This document shows positions 54,509 to 63,843 of a stretch of 64,000 nt of DNA, in pieces. Origin of the DNA: Streptococcus oralis (GTDB lineage: Bacteria; Bacillota; Bacilli; Lactobacillales; Streptococcaceae). Under the pieces are notes generated by a model, which was given only the letters and a program-made list of their open reading frames with translations, searched no databases and was not told the DNA's origin. The stretch covers positions 1,364,001 to 1,428,000 of the forward strand of contig NZ_CP097843.1 of assembly GCF_023611505.1 (NCBI RefSeq). Reading direction: 5' to 3'. Numbering within the stretch: position 1 is the stretch's first letter; each line of letters opens with the position of its first letter. The translations under genes were made by a program, and so were the position numbers.

Positions 54509-54702
54509 CTTCTTAAATATTTTACAAATTATTTAATCTTTTTAAAGATAAGAATCACTTTCTAATCAATCAAAGGATACTTCAAATTTCTTCGTTCTTG
54601 ATAATATGAGCAATACTCCGCAAAATGTTTAAACCTTATCATTGTAAAAAATATCGAAAGAAATCCCATATTACATTAGTATATATTTGGTATGGGATGA
54701 AA

Positions 54703-54731
54703 TTGACTTTCGAAAATATTAACTATATAAT
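54703..54731 (+). promoter_or_regulatory. Promoter of nucleotidyltransferase gene
   Basis: TTGACT (54703-54708), 17-bp spacer, TATAAT (54726-54731). An inverted repeat TCCCATA...TATGGGA (54664-54697) lies directly before the -35 and may be an operator. Confidence 0.85.
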
Positions 54732-54762
54732 GTCTGTAAACAAGAAACAATGAGGTAACGAT

Positions 54763-55518
54763 ATGAATAAAACAGAATTACTATTACAAAGACTAAATGA
54801 TATTGGTCAGTCTCTAAAAGATTCTAGACAAGCACTAGCTTTGCTGGCACTTGGTTCTTGCGGATCAGAAAGAGAACGATTGGATCAGTACTCCGATTTG
54901 GATTTCTTTGTTATTGTAAAAGATGGCTACAAGCAGGCCTATATCCAGGACCTAACCTGGTTAAGTAAGCTAGAACCAATTGCATTTCACTACCAAAATA
55001 CAGTGGACGGACATAAAGTTCTATTTGAAGATGATGTTTTTTGTGAATTTGCTATCTTTGAAGCTCACGAACTAGTAAACATTCCCTTCGCTGAAGGCAA
55101 AATTATCTGGAAGGAGGTCGGTTTTGATGGAACAATCTGCCAGCCACAAAGATTGCCATCAAAAGAAAATAGAGATCGTGAATGGCTGTTGGGAGAAATT
55201 TTATGCAACCTATATATAGGACTAGGTCGCTATCAACGAGGGGAAAAATTGGCTGCTTATTATTTCATCCAAAACAGATCTGTCAAGCTCTGGACTGAAC
55301 TAATCAATTTGGAAAAAACTTCTAAATCTAATTTTATAGATATTTTTAACAGCAACAGACGATTTGAAAAAGGTTATCCAAATGAAGCCAAACAATTACC
55401 CTACTTTTTGCAAGGTTACGAACGAATTTCTGAATCTGCTCAGGCACTCCTAGAATATCTTGATAAACACTATCCTCTTAACGCATTTATAAAAGAAAAA
55501 ATTCGTAATTTATTATAA
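54763..55518 (+). CDS. Nucleotidyltransferase-superfamily protein (aminoglycoside/lincosamide type)
   Basis: 251 residues. The pol-beta NTase core reads LGSCGSERERLDQYSDLDFFVI (two separate catalytic elements: Gly-Ser near 32-36, Asp-x-Asp at about 45-47), and a third acidic residue in CEFAIFE. A helical C-terminal half follows. This is the architecture of lincosamide and aminoglycoside nucleotidyltransferases, but the sequence is not one I recognise as a known resistance gene, so the substrate is open. AT-rich, single gene, strong own promoter, ATG with GAGGTAAC. Signs of an acquired gene between har and murT regions. Confidence 0.8.
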   Translation: MNKTELLLQRLNDIGQSLKDSRQALALLALGSCGSERERLDQYSDLDFFVIVKDGYKQAYIQDLTWLSKLEPIAFHYQNTVDGHKVLFEDDVFCEFAIFEAHELVNIPFAEGKIIWKEVGFDGTICQPQRLPSKENRDREWLLGEILCNLYIGLGRYQRGEKLAAYYFIQNRSVKLWTELINLEKTSKSNFIDIFNSNRRFEKGYPNEAKQLPYFLQGYERISESAQALLEYLDKHYPLNAFIKEKIRNLL

Positions 55519-55727
55519 AAGAGACTTTCCAAAAAATAATCTAAATCCCAAAAGTTAGGTATCTTTGTCAACTATAATGGATTAATGAAATTTTAAAACC
55601 TGCAGAAGGTAATTGATGTCCTCTCCTTTCTTATGTTCAGAGCAAGAAAGATTTATTTCTTAAAGTTGCCAAAGTTATCAAATTCAAGGATATTGTATTT
55701 GATTGGTTTAATCAGAACCTAAAAAGC

Positions 55728-55763
55728 ACCTCTAAGGTTACTTCTTTAGTTGATCTTAGAGGT
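55728..55763 (+). terminator. Hairpin downstream of nucleotidyltransferase
   Basis: ACCTCTAAG (55728-55736) pairs perfectly with CTTAGAGGT (55755-55763); the T run is weak. The preceding 55519-55727 shows no gene, though it has the look of coding remnants. Confidence 0.55.
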
Positions 55764-55774
55764 TACTTTAGTTA

Positions 55775-55803
55775 TTGGACTGCTGGGCGCAGTATGATAT
55801 AAT
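55775..55803 (+). promoter_or_regulatory. murT promoter, leaderless
   Basis: TTGGAC (55775-55780), 17-bp spacer, TATAAT (55798-55803); six bases (AGAAAC) later comes the ATG, at the expected start point. Confidence 0.75.
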
Positions 55804-55809
55804 AGAAAC

Positions 55810-57153
55810 ATGAAATTAAAAACTACTTTGGGCCTCCTAGCTGGGCGTTCATCTCACTTCATCTTGAGCCGTCTTGGTCGTGGAAGTACGCTCCCTGGAA
55901 AACTTGCCCTCCAATTTGATAAAGATATTTTACAAAATCTAGCTAAGAACTACGAGATTGTCGTGGTCACTGGAACCAACGGTAAAACCCTGACAACTGC
56001 CCTTACTGTTGGCATTTTAAAAGAGATCTATGGCCAGGTTCTAACCAATCCTAGTGGCGCCAACATGATCACAGGAATTACGACAACCTTCCTGACTGCC
56101 AAATCTTCTAAAACTGGGAAGAACATTGCCGTTCTAGAAATCGACGAGGCTAGTCTATCTCGTATCTGTGACTACATCCATCCTAGCCTTTTTGTCATCA
56201 CTAATATTTTCCGTGACCAGATGGACCGCTATGGTGAGATTTACACGACTTATAACATGATTTTGGATGCCATCCGTAAGGTGCCTACGGCTACTGTTCT
56301 TCTTAATGGTGACAGTCCGCTTTTCTACAAGCCTGCGATTCCAAATCCTGTCCAGTATTTCGGTTTTGACTTGGAAAAAGGTCCAGCAAAGCTTGCTCAC
56401 TACAATACCGAAGGGATTCTCTGCCCCGACTGTCAAGGCATACTAAAATATGAACTCAATACCTATGCCAACTTGGGTGCCTATATCTGTGAAAATTGTG
56501 GTTGCAAACGTCCTGATCTCGACTATCGCTTGACAGAACTGGTTGAGTTGAGCAACAATCGCTCCCGCTTTGTCATTGACGGACAAGAATACGGAATCCA
56601 AATCGGTGGACTTTACAACATCTACAATGCGCTAGCTGCGGTTGCCATCGCCCGTTTCCTCGGGGCTGATTCACAGCGGATCAAACAAGGATTTGACAAG
56701 AGCCGTGCTGTCTTTGGTCGTCAGGAAACCTTCCATATCGGTGACAAGGAATGCACCCTTGTCTTGATTAAAAATCCTGTTGGCGCGACCCAAGCTATCG
56801 AGATGATTAAACTAGCTCCTTATCCATTTAGCCTATCTGTCCTCCTCAATGCCAACTATGCAGATGGAATTGACACTAGCTGGATCTGGGATGCAGACTT
56901 TGAACAGATCACTGACATGGACATTCCTGAAATCAACGCTGGTGGTGTTCGTCATTCTGAAATCGCTCGCCGTCTTCGTGTGACAGGCTATCCAGCTGAT
57001 AAAATCACTGAGACAAGCAATCTGGAACAAGTTATCAAGACCATTGAGAACCAGGACTGCAAGCATGCCTATATCCTGGCTACCTATACTGCTATGCTGG
57101 AATTCCGCGAACTGCTGGCTAGTCGTCAGATTGTTAGAAAGGAGATGAACTAA
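55810..57153 (+). CDS. murT: Lipid II isoglutaminyl synthase, MurT subunit
   Basis: 447 residues. With GatD it amidates D-glutamate of lipid II, needed for cross-linking. Mur-ligase P-loop [11 protein letters not shown] (about 52-62), a zinc-ribbon-like insert with CPDC and CENCGC (about 206-237) typical of MurT, and a C-terminal DUF1727 domain. Start ATG 55810 has no ribosome site and lies six bases after a -10, so the mRNA is probably leaderless. Stop overlaps the gatD start by 1 bp. Confidence 0.95.
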   Translation: MKLKTTLGLLAGRSSHFILSRLGRGSTLPGKLALQFDKDILQNLAKNYEIVVVTGTNGKTLTTALTVGILKEIYGQVLTNPSGANMITGITTTFLTAKSSKTGKNIAVLEIDEASLSRICDYIHPSLFVITNIFRDQMDRYGEIYTTYNMILDAIRKVPTATVLLNGDSPLFYKPAIPNPVQYFGFDLEKGPAKLAHYNTEGILCPDCQGILKYELNTYANLGAYICENCGCKRPDLDYRLTELVELSNNRSRFVIDGQEYGIQIGGLYNIYNALAAVAIARFLGADSQRIKQGFDKSRAVFGRQETFHIGDKECTLVLIKNPVGATQAIEMIKLAPYPFSLSVLLNANYADGIDTSWIWDADFEQITDMDIPEINAGGVRHSEIARRLRVTGYPADKITETSNLEQVIKTIENQDCKHAYILATYTAMLEFRELLASRQIVRKEMN

Positions 57154-57935
57154 TGGTTTATACTTCACTTTCCTCAAAAGATGGCAACTACCCTTATCAG
57201 CTCAACATCGCTCACCTCTATGGGAACCTCATGAATACCTACGGGGACAATGGAAATATCCTCATGCTCAAGTATGTGGCTGAAAAACTGGGGGCCCATG
57301 TAACAGTTGACATCGTTTCTCTCCATGATGACTTTGACGAAAATCATTACGACATTGCCTTTTTTGGTGGCGGTCAAGACTTTGAACAAAGTATCATCGC
57401 AGGAGACCTACCTGCTAAAAAAGAGAGCATTGACAACTACATTCAAAACGACGGTGTGGTTCTAGCCATCTGTGGTGGTTTCCAACTATTGGGACAATAT
57501 TATGTTGAAGCTTCAGGCAAACGCATCGAAGGTCTAGGGGTCATGGGCCACTATACCCTCAACCAGACCAATAACCGCTTTATCGGTGACATCAAGATTC
57601 ATAATGACGAATTCGATGAGACCTACTATGGCTTTGAAAATCACCAGGGACGTACCTTCCTTTCTGATGACCAAAAACCACTGGGTCAGGTTGTCTATGG
57701 AAATGGAAATAACGAAGAAAAGATCGGCGAAGGGGTTCATTATAAGAATGTCTTTGGTTCCTACTTCCACGGACCTATCCTCTCACGCAATGCCAATCTG
57801 GCTTATCGCCTAGTCACTACTGCCCTCCGAAAAAAATACGGTCAGGACATCCAACTCCCTGCCTATGAGGATATTCTCAGTCAAGAAATCGCTGAAGAAT
57901 ACAGCGACGTGAAAAGCAAGGCTGACTTTTCTTAA
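57153..57935 (+). CDS. gatD: Lipid II isoglutaminyl synthase, glutaminase subunit GatD
   Basis: 260 residues, class I glutamine amidotransferase fold. The nucleophile elbow [10 protein letters not shown] has the catalytic Cys at about 107, preceded by [11 protein letters not shown]; the C-terminal [10 protein letters not shown] carries the catalytic His. It supplies ammonia to MurT. Overlaps murT by 1 bp. Followed by a strong terminator. Confidence 0.95.
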   Translation: MVYTSLSSKDGNYPYQLNIAHLYGNLMNTYGDNGNILMLKYVAEKLGAHVTVDIVSLHDDFDENHYDIAFFGGGQDFEQSIIAGDLPAKKESIDNYIQNDGVVLAICGGFQLLGQYYVEASGKRIEGLGVMGHYTLNQTNNRFIGDIKIHNDEFDETYYGFENHQGRTFLSDDQKPLGQVVYGNGNNEEKIGEGVHYKNVFGSYFHGPILSRNANLAYRLVTTALRKKYGQDIQLPAYEDILSQEIAEEYSDVKSKADFS

Positions 57936-57953
57936 ACTAAGGAAAATTAGATA

Positions 57954-57986
57954 AAAGAACTCCACTATCTTATCGGAGTTCTTTTT
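57954..57986 (+). terminator. murT-gatD terminator
   Basis: AAGAACTCC, loop, GGAGTTCTT, TTTG. Confidence 0.9.
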
Positions 57987-58062
57987 GCCTGTTCTTTTAC
58001 CCTTCTCTCTTGCATTTTCTCTCTTTTTTTGCCAAAATAGAGGGGTAGAAAGAAGGTAGCAT

Positions 58063-59145
58063 ATGTCTAAATTACAACAAATCGTAACATATCTTGAATC
58101 AGAAAAACTAGACGTCGCTGTCGTATCTGACCCCGTCACTATTAATTACCTCACTGGTTTTTACAGTGACCCTCATGAACGCCAAATGTTCCTTTTTGTC
58201 CTAGCGGACCAGGAACCTCTCCTTTTTGTCCCAGCCCTTGAAGTGGAGCGTGCAACCAGCACTGTTTCCTTCCCAGTAGTGGGCTATGTGGATTCTGAAA
58301 ATCCATGGCAAAAAATCAAAAACGCTTTGCCTCAGCACGACTTCAAACGTGTTGCTGTTGAGTTTGACAATCTCATCTTAACCAAATACCATGGTTTGAA
58401 AGCAGTCTTTGAAACTGCTGAGTTTGAAAACCTCACTCCTCGCATCCAACGCATGCGCCTCATCAAATCAGCTGATGAAGTGCAAAAAATGATGGTTGCA
58501 GGTCTCTATGCTGATAAAGCTGTAAAAGTTGGTTTTGACAATATCTCTCTTGATAAAACAGAGACAGATATCATCGCCCAAATCGACTTCGCCTTAAAAC
58601 GTGAAGGCTATGAAATGAGTTTTGATACCATGGTCTTGACTGGTGACAATGCTGCAAATCCACACGGAATTCCTGGTGCAAACAAGGTCGAAAAAGACGC
58701 CCTTCTCCTCTTTGACCTGGGTGTTATGGTCAATGGCTACGCATCAGATATGACTCGTACAGTCGCTGTCGGCAAACCAGACCAATTCAAGAAAGATATT
58801 TACAACTTGACCCTTGAAGCCCAACAAGCTGCTCTTGACTTTATCAAACCTGGTGTGACTGCTCATGAAGTAGACCGCACTGCCCGTGAAGTCATCGAAA
58901 AAGCTGGTTACGGTGAGTACTTCAACCACCGTCTCGGTCACGGTATCGGTATGGATGTCCACGAATTCCCATCTATCATGGAAGGAAACGACATGGTCAT
59001 CGAAGAAGGCATGTGCTTCTCTGTTGAACCAGGTATCTATATCCCTGGTAAAGTCGGCGTTCGTATTGAAGACTGCGGTGTTGTTACCAAGGATGGCTTT
59101 GACCTCTTTACAAGCACCAGCAAAGACTTGCTTTATTTTGATTAA
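58063..59145 (+). CDS. pepQ: Xaa-Pro dipeptidase/aminopeptidase (M24)
   Basis: 360 residues, pita-bread metallopeptidase with two metals. Ligands are visible: Asp in LLFDLGVMVNGYASDMTRT, His in GHGIGMDVHE, Glu in VEPGIYIPG and Glu in RIEDCGVV. Cuts Xaa-Pro dipeptides during peptide use. Single gene, AGAAGG site, terminator beyond the BOX. Could also be called PepP by some annotations. Confidence 0.92.
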   Translation: MSKLQQIVTYLESEKLDVAVVSDPVTINYLTGFYSDPHERQMFLFVLADQEPLLFVPALEVERATSTVSFPVVGYVDSENPWQKIKNALPQHDFKRVAVEFDNLILTKYHGLKAVFETAEFENLTPRIQRMRLIKSADEVQKMMVAGLYADKAVKVGFDNISLDKTETDIIAQIDFALKREGYEMSFDTMVLTGDNAANPHGIPGANKVEKDALLLFDLGVMVNGYASDMTRTVAVGKPDQFKKDIYNLTLEAQQAALDFIKPGVTAHEVDRTAREVIEKAGYGEYFNHRLGHGIGMDVHEFPSIMEGNDMVIEEGMCFSVEPGIYIPGKVGVRIEDCGVVTKDGFDLFTSTSKDLLYFD

Positions 59146-59155
59146 TATTCATCTA

Positions 59156-59260
59156 ATACTCAATGAAAATCAAAGAGCAAACTAGGAAACTAGCCGCAGG
59201 CTGTACTTGAGTACGGCAAGGCGACGTTGACGCGGTTTGAATTTGATTTTCGAAGAGTAT
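59156..59260 (-). repeat. BOX element
   Basis: About 105 bp, boxA and boxC without boxB, same orientation as the others; the boxA part is slightly diverged (GACGTTGACG). Confidence 0.88.
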
Positions 59261-59275
59261 AAAATCTTCCCACAA

Positions 59276-59326
59276 TAAAACGCATAGTATCAAGGTTTTT
59301 CAACACCTGATATTATGCGTTTTTCT
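59276..59326. terminator. Bidirectional terminator
   Basis: AAAACGCATA and TATGCGTTTTT flank an inner CAAGG/CCTGA imperfect arm; placed between the convergent pepQ and the ECF S-component gene. Confidence 0.75.
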
Positions 59327-59353
59327 GATTTTTAAAACTTTTCTCCAGCCGCT

Positions 59354-59815
59354 TTACTTAATTTTCTTAATACTTTGACTAAGCACAAACCCTACAACCA
59401 TTCCCACGATATTTTGCAGGAAGTTTGGTAGGATTTCTGGTAGGGCTGCTGCCCAGCCATTCATCAAAGTTGAACCCAAGGCGTAACCCCCCACCATAAC
59501 AATCGTTGCTAAGATAAGGCCTAGCCATTGCCATTTTCCTTTAAATCCTGCGAAAAATCCCTGCAAGCCATGGTTGATCAGGCTAAAGAACATCCACTGT
59601 GGATAGCCTGATAAGAGGTCAATCAAGAAACCTGCTAGACCTCCGACTACAGCCCCTTCACGACTACCAAAGTAGAAGGCTGCAAAGAAGATACCCGCAT
59701 CTAAGAGAGTTAGAATACCTGTTGGTGTTGGAATCTTTAAGAAATAACCTAGAACCACAGAAAGGGCGGTTAATAGAGATACAAGAGCGATTTTAGTTGT
59801 TTTGGTTTGCTTCAT
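59354..59815 (-). CDS. ECF transporter S component, pyridoxine-type (PdxU2-like)
   Basis: 153 residues with five or six hydrophobic helices; the GILTLLDAGIFFAAFYFGSREGAVVGG region is typical of S-components. It overlaps the upstream pyridoxal kinase gene by 23 bp, pointing to vitamin B6 as substrate. It must borrow an EcfAT module encoded elsewhere. Substrate inferred from context. Confidence 0.78.
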   Translation of the reverse strand: MKQTKTTKIALVSLLTALSVVLGYFLKIPTPTGILTLLDAGIFFAAFYFGSREGAVVGGLAGFLIDLLSGYPQWMFFSLINHGLQGFFAGFKGKWQWLGLILATIVMVGGYALGSTLMNGWAAALPEILPNFLQNIVGMVVGFVLSQSIKKIK

Positions 59816-60566
59816 ATTGTCTTACTCCATATTGATCTGCTTGTGCGATAGCACGGTAAACGAAAGCTTTAGAACTCTCTACTGCTGTTAAAAGTTCATC
59901 CCCTTTAACCAAGTGACTGGCAATGCTTGAGGCAAAGGTACAACCTGCGCCAGCATTTTGGCCTTGGATAACAGGATTTTCTAGAACTGTAAAGGTTTGT
60001 CCATCATAAAAGATATCTGCAGCCTTGTCCTGACTAAGGCGATTGCCTCCCTTGATAATGACCGCTGGCGCTCCTAATTCATGCAATTTCTGTGCTGCAG
60101 CCTTCATATCTTCCAAGGTTTTAATCTCCTGACCAGCTAACAATTCTGCTTCAGGAAGATTTGGCGTAATCACACTGACATGAGGGAAAAAGCGAATCAA
60201 CTCTTGACAGAGTTCACTGACAGCCACATCGTGCGTTTCCTTGCAGACCAAGACTGGATCTAGAACTACAGGCACCCCTGGGTGTTGCTTGATAAAGTCC
60301 AATGCCCTCTCAGCCACACTGACAGTAGGGAGAAGACCAATCTTAATTCCTGCAAACTCCACATCACGCAAGCTGTCTAGCTCATGTTGAAAAATAGTAT
60401 CAGCCGTAGGAAAGACTTCAAAACCCTTTTCTGTCACAGCCGTCAAACAAGTCACTGCTACAAAACCATGCAAGCCATTCAAAGTATAGGTGGCCAAATC
60501 AGCTGACAAACCGCCACCACTAAAAATATCATTTCCAGAAAGTGCTAAAATACGATTATTCCTCAT
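59793..60566 (-). CDS. pdxK: Pyridoxine/pyridoxal kinase (ribokinase family)
   Basis: 257 residues. Ribokinase-like; the N-terminal [20 protein letters not shown] and C-terminal [16 protein letters not shown] motifs. Similar to ThiD-like pyridoxine kinases; its B6 role is inferred from the linked S-component. Overlaps truA by 11 bp. An HMP kinase (thiD) with its own riboswitch exists elsewhere in the window, which supports a different substrate here. Confidence 0.85.
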   Translation of the reverse strand: MRNNRILALSGNDIFSGGGLSADLATYTLNGLHGFVAVTCLTAVTEKGFEVFPTADTIFQHELDSLRDVEFAGIKIGLLPTVSVAERALDFIKQHPGVPVVLDPVLVCKETHDVAVSELCQELIRFFPHVSVITPNLPEAELLAGQEIKTLEDMKAAAQKLHELGAPAVIIKGGNRLSQDKAADIFYDGQTFTVLENPVIQGQNAGAGCTFASSIASHLVKGDELLTAVESSKAFVYRAIAQADQYGVRQYEANQNN

Positions 60567-61305
60567 AACGAATCTCCTTTAAATACAAGCCATTTGGTGC
60601 CGCCGTTGGACCTGCTAGCTGCCTGTCCTTCTTCTCCAAAATCAAGTCAATCTGCTCAACTGGCATTCGATTATTTCCGATTTTGAGCAGCGTCCCCACC
60701 ATATTGCGAATCTGCTTATACAAGAAACCATTTCCTGAGAAGGTAAAGGTCAAAAATTGGCCTGTCTCATCAACACTAAGACCGGCTTCTGTAATAGTAC
60801 GAACCTTGTTCTCTACACTAGTCCCAGACGCTGTAAAACCGGTGAAATCATGGGTTCCCTCTAGCTTTTTGATTGCCATCTGCATCCGCTCCACATCGAG
60901 GGGATAGGGAAAGTGAGTAGCATAGTGACGACGCATCGGATTTTTAGGACGCCCCCTATCTACGATAAATTCATAAGTCTTGCTATGCTTGGCGTAACGA
61001 CAGTGAAAATCATCTGCCACGATCTCAATCGAAATCACATCGATATCCTCTGGAGACTGAGTATCCAGAGCAAAACGGAGTTTTTCCTCATCCATCTGAT
61101 AGGGCAGATCAAAATGAATAACCTGACCCAGAGCATGAACCCCACTGTCCGTCCTACCAGCACCATGAACAGTGATGGCTTGCCCCTTATTGAGTCTCGT
61201 TAAGGTTTTTTCGATTTCCTCTTGAACGCTCCGCGCATGAGGCTGGCGCTGAAAACCAGCAAATGCATACCCGTCATAGGAAATGATTGCTTTATATCTT
61301 GTCAT
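60556..61305 (-). CDS. truA: tRNA pseudouridine synthase A
   Basis: 249 residues from ATG 61305 (AGAAG before it), the family start being [12 protein letters not shown]; the longer frame to 61371 is unsupported. Makes pseudouridine at positions 38-40 of tRNA. Catalytic Asp in [15 protein letters not shown] at about 52. First gene of truA-pdxK-pdxU-like, a common streptococcal arrangement. Confidence 0.95.
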   Translation of the reverse strand: MTRYKAIISYDGYAFAGFQRQPHARSVQEEIEKTLTRLNKGQAITVHGAGRTDSGVHALGQVIHFDLPYQMDEEKLRFALDTQSPEDIDVISIEIVADDFHCRYAKHSKTYEFIVDRGRPKNPMRRHYATHFPYPLDVERMQMAIKKLEGTHDFTGFTASGTSVENKVRTITEAGLSVDETGQFLTFTFSGNGFLYKQIRNMVGTLLKIGNNRMPVEQIDLILEKKDRQLAGPTAAPNGLYLKEIRYEE

Positions 61306-61404
61306 AACTTCTATTTTATCAAGAAATAATCCTGCAAACAAGTTCAAAGAATATAAATTGTCTGGGTACAAAATTCCCGAAAAGAAAAACTTAGGAAACC
61401 AATC

Positions 61405-62556
61405 CTAAGCTCTCTTTTGAAGTGCGTACATAACAAAGATAGAAGTGACAATCAACCAGCATCCTAGAATGGTGAAGACCAACATACCGTTTTGAGTCAC
61501 CAAGCCAATCGCCCCAAGAATGAAAGGTGTCGTAAAGGCTCCAAAGCTACATCCTAGCACTGCAAAAGATGTTGCCTGATTAAGGAGCTTGGCTGGGATT
61601 CTTTCAGAAAGAAGCTGAAAGACAGTCGTCAAGGCCACACTGTAGGAAAAACCTGCCACAACACTTCCAACTACCATCACACCCAATGACGGAGACAAGG
61701 CAATCACAATCTGCCCCAATCCAAAGGTGATACCTGACCAAAGGAGCAACCTTTCTTTAAACAGAGAGATAAAGAAAGAAAAACTCACACCTGCCAAGAT
61801 ACCAATCAACTGCATGATACTTAAAACCAAACTCGATAACTGGGCATCCCCTAGACCTCTTTCCACCATCAGACTAGGAATACGAATGGTGATAGCTGTG
61901 TTGGTACAGACAACAACTGCTGCTTCGACAGCCAATAGAAAAATTAAGCCTTTCATCTGTCCTGTCAAACGAATTGTTTCGGCCTCTTTTTTCTTTGTTT
62001 CTTTCTTTTCTTTCCCATAAGGGACAAAGAGCAGATAAAGGATCAATACTAAAAATCCCGCACTGTAGGCCAAGAAGGTCACTGTCCATCCCAAGGATAA
62101 GAGTTGACCTACCACTAGAGTCAAAATCGACGCCCCGACAACTTCTGCTGATCCGCGGAGACCCAGCATCTGAATCCGTGTCTTTCCATGATAGCGTTCG
62201 CTGATGATGGAAATAGCCTTGGCATTGATCATCCCCACACCCAAGCCAAATAAAATCCGCATCGCAAAGACAAAGTTGTACTCCTGATACCAGAAGGGAG
62301 CTGTTCCACCGATAGAGAGGATGAGAAGTCCCAGACTAATCTGAAGTCGCTCAGGAAGCAAACGCTCCAAAAACCCATTTAAAACCAGCATAATCATGAT
62401 TCCAAAAGAAGGGAGACTGACCAGGAGCTCGATTTGTTCTTTGGGGTAGCCCTGATAATAGTCAAACATGGCTGGCAGAGCACTTGAGATGGAAAAGGAG
62501 GTAATCAAAACGAGGGAGAGGGCCAAAATACTAGCCCGTTCTAAATATTGTTTCAT
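61405..62556 (-). CDS. MFS transporter
   Basis: 383 residues from ATG 62556; the frame reaches 62661 but the first 35 residues are not membrane-like and have no ribosome site, although the site before 62556 is also weak. About 12 helices; the GMINAKAISIISERYHGKTR loop between helices 4 and 5 is characteristic of the superfamily. CynX/NimT-like in overall look. Substrate unknown. Confidence 0.85.
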   Translation of the reverse strand: MKQYLERASILALSLVLITSFSISSALPAMFDYYQGYPKEQIELLVSLPSFGIMIMLVLNGFLERLLPERLQISLGLLILSIGGTAPFWYQEYNFVFAMRILFGLGVGMINAKAISIISERYHGKTRIQMLGLRGSAEVVGASILTLVVGQLLSLGWTVTFLAYSAGFLVLILYLLFVPYGKEKKETKKKEAETIRLTGQMKGLIFLLAVEAAVVVCTNTAITIRIPSLMVERGLGDAQLSSLVLSIMQLIGILAGVSFSFFISLFKERLLLWSGITFGLGQIVIALSPSLGVMVVGSVVAGFSYSVALTTVFQLLSERIPAKLLNQATSFAVLGCSFGAFTTPFILGAIGLVTQNGMLVFTILGCWLIVTSIFVMYALQKRA

Positions 62557-62668
62557 GGATTTTCTTTCTATATATTTCTCACTGTTGATCCTTGTAAAAG
62601 GAAGATGGCAAGAAAAGAAGGAGCCCGATTGAACTAGAGACTCCGTCCTAACTTTCCTCATAGGAAGA

Positions 62669-63292
62669 CTATTTTCGCTTGATTTGCTTGATCAGATAGA
62701 AGATGAAGCCTGCAACCATATAGGCTACAAAAATGATCAAACACCATTTGATAACCACGTCCCAACCCTTGTTCACATTTAAAAAGAAATATGGGAAGGG
62801 ATTGTCCTTGGAATTCGGAATATTGAGTTTTAAGACCAAGCCGTTAAACAAGGCAAAAATCATATAAACCAAGGGCAAGATGGTCCACAAGACTGGATCC
62901 CAGATCTTATATTGACCCCGTTTATCAAAGAAGAGGGTGTCGGCTAAAAACCAGAGTGGAACGATATAGTGGCAAAGGAAATTTTCCACACGGTAAAAGT
63001 CTGTCGCAATCGGAGCAAGCATAAAATGATAAATCACACAGGTAATCATGATACTCATGGTAACGCCACCCTTGAGACGAAACAAGGTCGGACTTTGCCA
63101 ATTTTCACCTGAGCGACTCATAACACGAAGCAGATAGCCCGTGAAAATCGTTACCAAAAGATTGGACAACACTGTGTAGTAAAGGAGCATACCAAAGCCA
63201 CCGTGCTTGGTAATCTCTAAATAAACTCCTGTAAATGCCGCTAAAAACAAGAGCACACGACTATAAAAGATAAATTTGTAATTCAGTTTCAT
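62669..63292 (-). CDS. Pr6Pr-family membrane protein
   Basis: 207 residues with six hydrophobic helices. The motif HYIVPLWFLADTLFFDKRG and WTILPLVYMIFALFNGL are typical of the FAR-17a/Pr6Pr type, whose function in bacteria is unknown. Ends 2 bp from the phnA-like gene start side, so they are probably one unit. Confidence 0.8.
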   Translation of the reverse strand: MKLNYKFIFYSRVLLFLAAFTGVYLEITKHGGFGMLLYYTVLSNLLVTIFTGYLLRVMSRSGENWQSPTLFRLKGGVTMSIMITCVIYHFMLAPIATDFYRVENFLCHYIVPLWFLADTLFFDKRGQYKIWDPVLWTILPLVYMIFALFNGLVLKLNIPNSKDNPFPYFFLNVNKGWDVVIKWCLIIFVAYMVAGFIFYLIKQIKRK

Positions 63293-63294
63293 GG

Positions 63295-63633
63295 CTAGAT
63301 TTTCTTAACAAACTCTGACTTGAGTTTCATAGCTCCAAAACCATCAATCTTACAGTCGATGTTGTGGTCACCTTCTACGATACGGATATTTTTAACACGA
63401 GTTCCTTGTTTCAAATCCTTTGGCACACCTTTTACTTTCAAGTCCTTGATTAAGGTTACAGTATCACCGTCGGCCAATTTATTTCCATTGGCATCAATAG
63501 CAACAACGCCTTCTTCTACTTCTGCAACTTCAGCAGGGTTCCATTCATAGGCACACTCTGGGCATACCAAGAGATTTCCATCTTCGTAGACATATTCTGA
63601 ATTACATTTTGGGCAATTTGGTAAATTGTTCAT
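63295..63633 (-). CDS. PhnA/YjdM-like zinc-ribbon protein
   Basis: 112 residues. An N-terminal zinc ribbon (CPKC at about 7-10 and CPEC at 28-31) and a C-terminal SH3-like domain starting [23 protein letters not shown]. The family was named after the phosphonate operon of E. coli but its role is not phosphonate breakdown in most bacteria. Upstream of the Pr6Pr-like gene. Confidence 0.88.
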   Translation of the reverse strand: MNNLPNCPKCNSEYVYEDGNLLVCPECAYEWNPAEVAEVEEGVVAIDANGNKLADGDTVTLIKDLKVKGVPKDLKQGTRVKNIRIVEGDHNIDCKIDGFGAMKLKSEFVKKI

Positions 63634-63741
63634 AGGTTCTCCTTATAACATTTCACTATTCTTTGAAAATCAAAATTTCTCGAACAGCAACTATTATACC
63701 GTAAAATCCTACTTTTGACAATGTGTCCTAAGTCCAGCAGA

Positions 63742-63780
63742 CAAAAAAAGTCATGCACTTTTTACAGTTACATGACTTTT
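63742..63780 (-). terminator. dpr terminator
   Basis: Minus strand AAAGTCATG pairs with CATGACTTT, followed by TTTT. The rest of 63634-63843 has no gene. Confidence 0.85.
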
Positions 63781-63843
63781 AAAAGATGATTGGTCATGGG
63801 CACTTATCAAGCGCCTCATGATAAAAGGGGTAGCAACTATATC

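Noticed and set aside
55519..55727. Possible transposase remnant before murT
   Set aside because: A short stretch translates to plausible protein (DIVFDWFNQ) but I could not tie it to any IS family.
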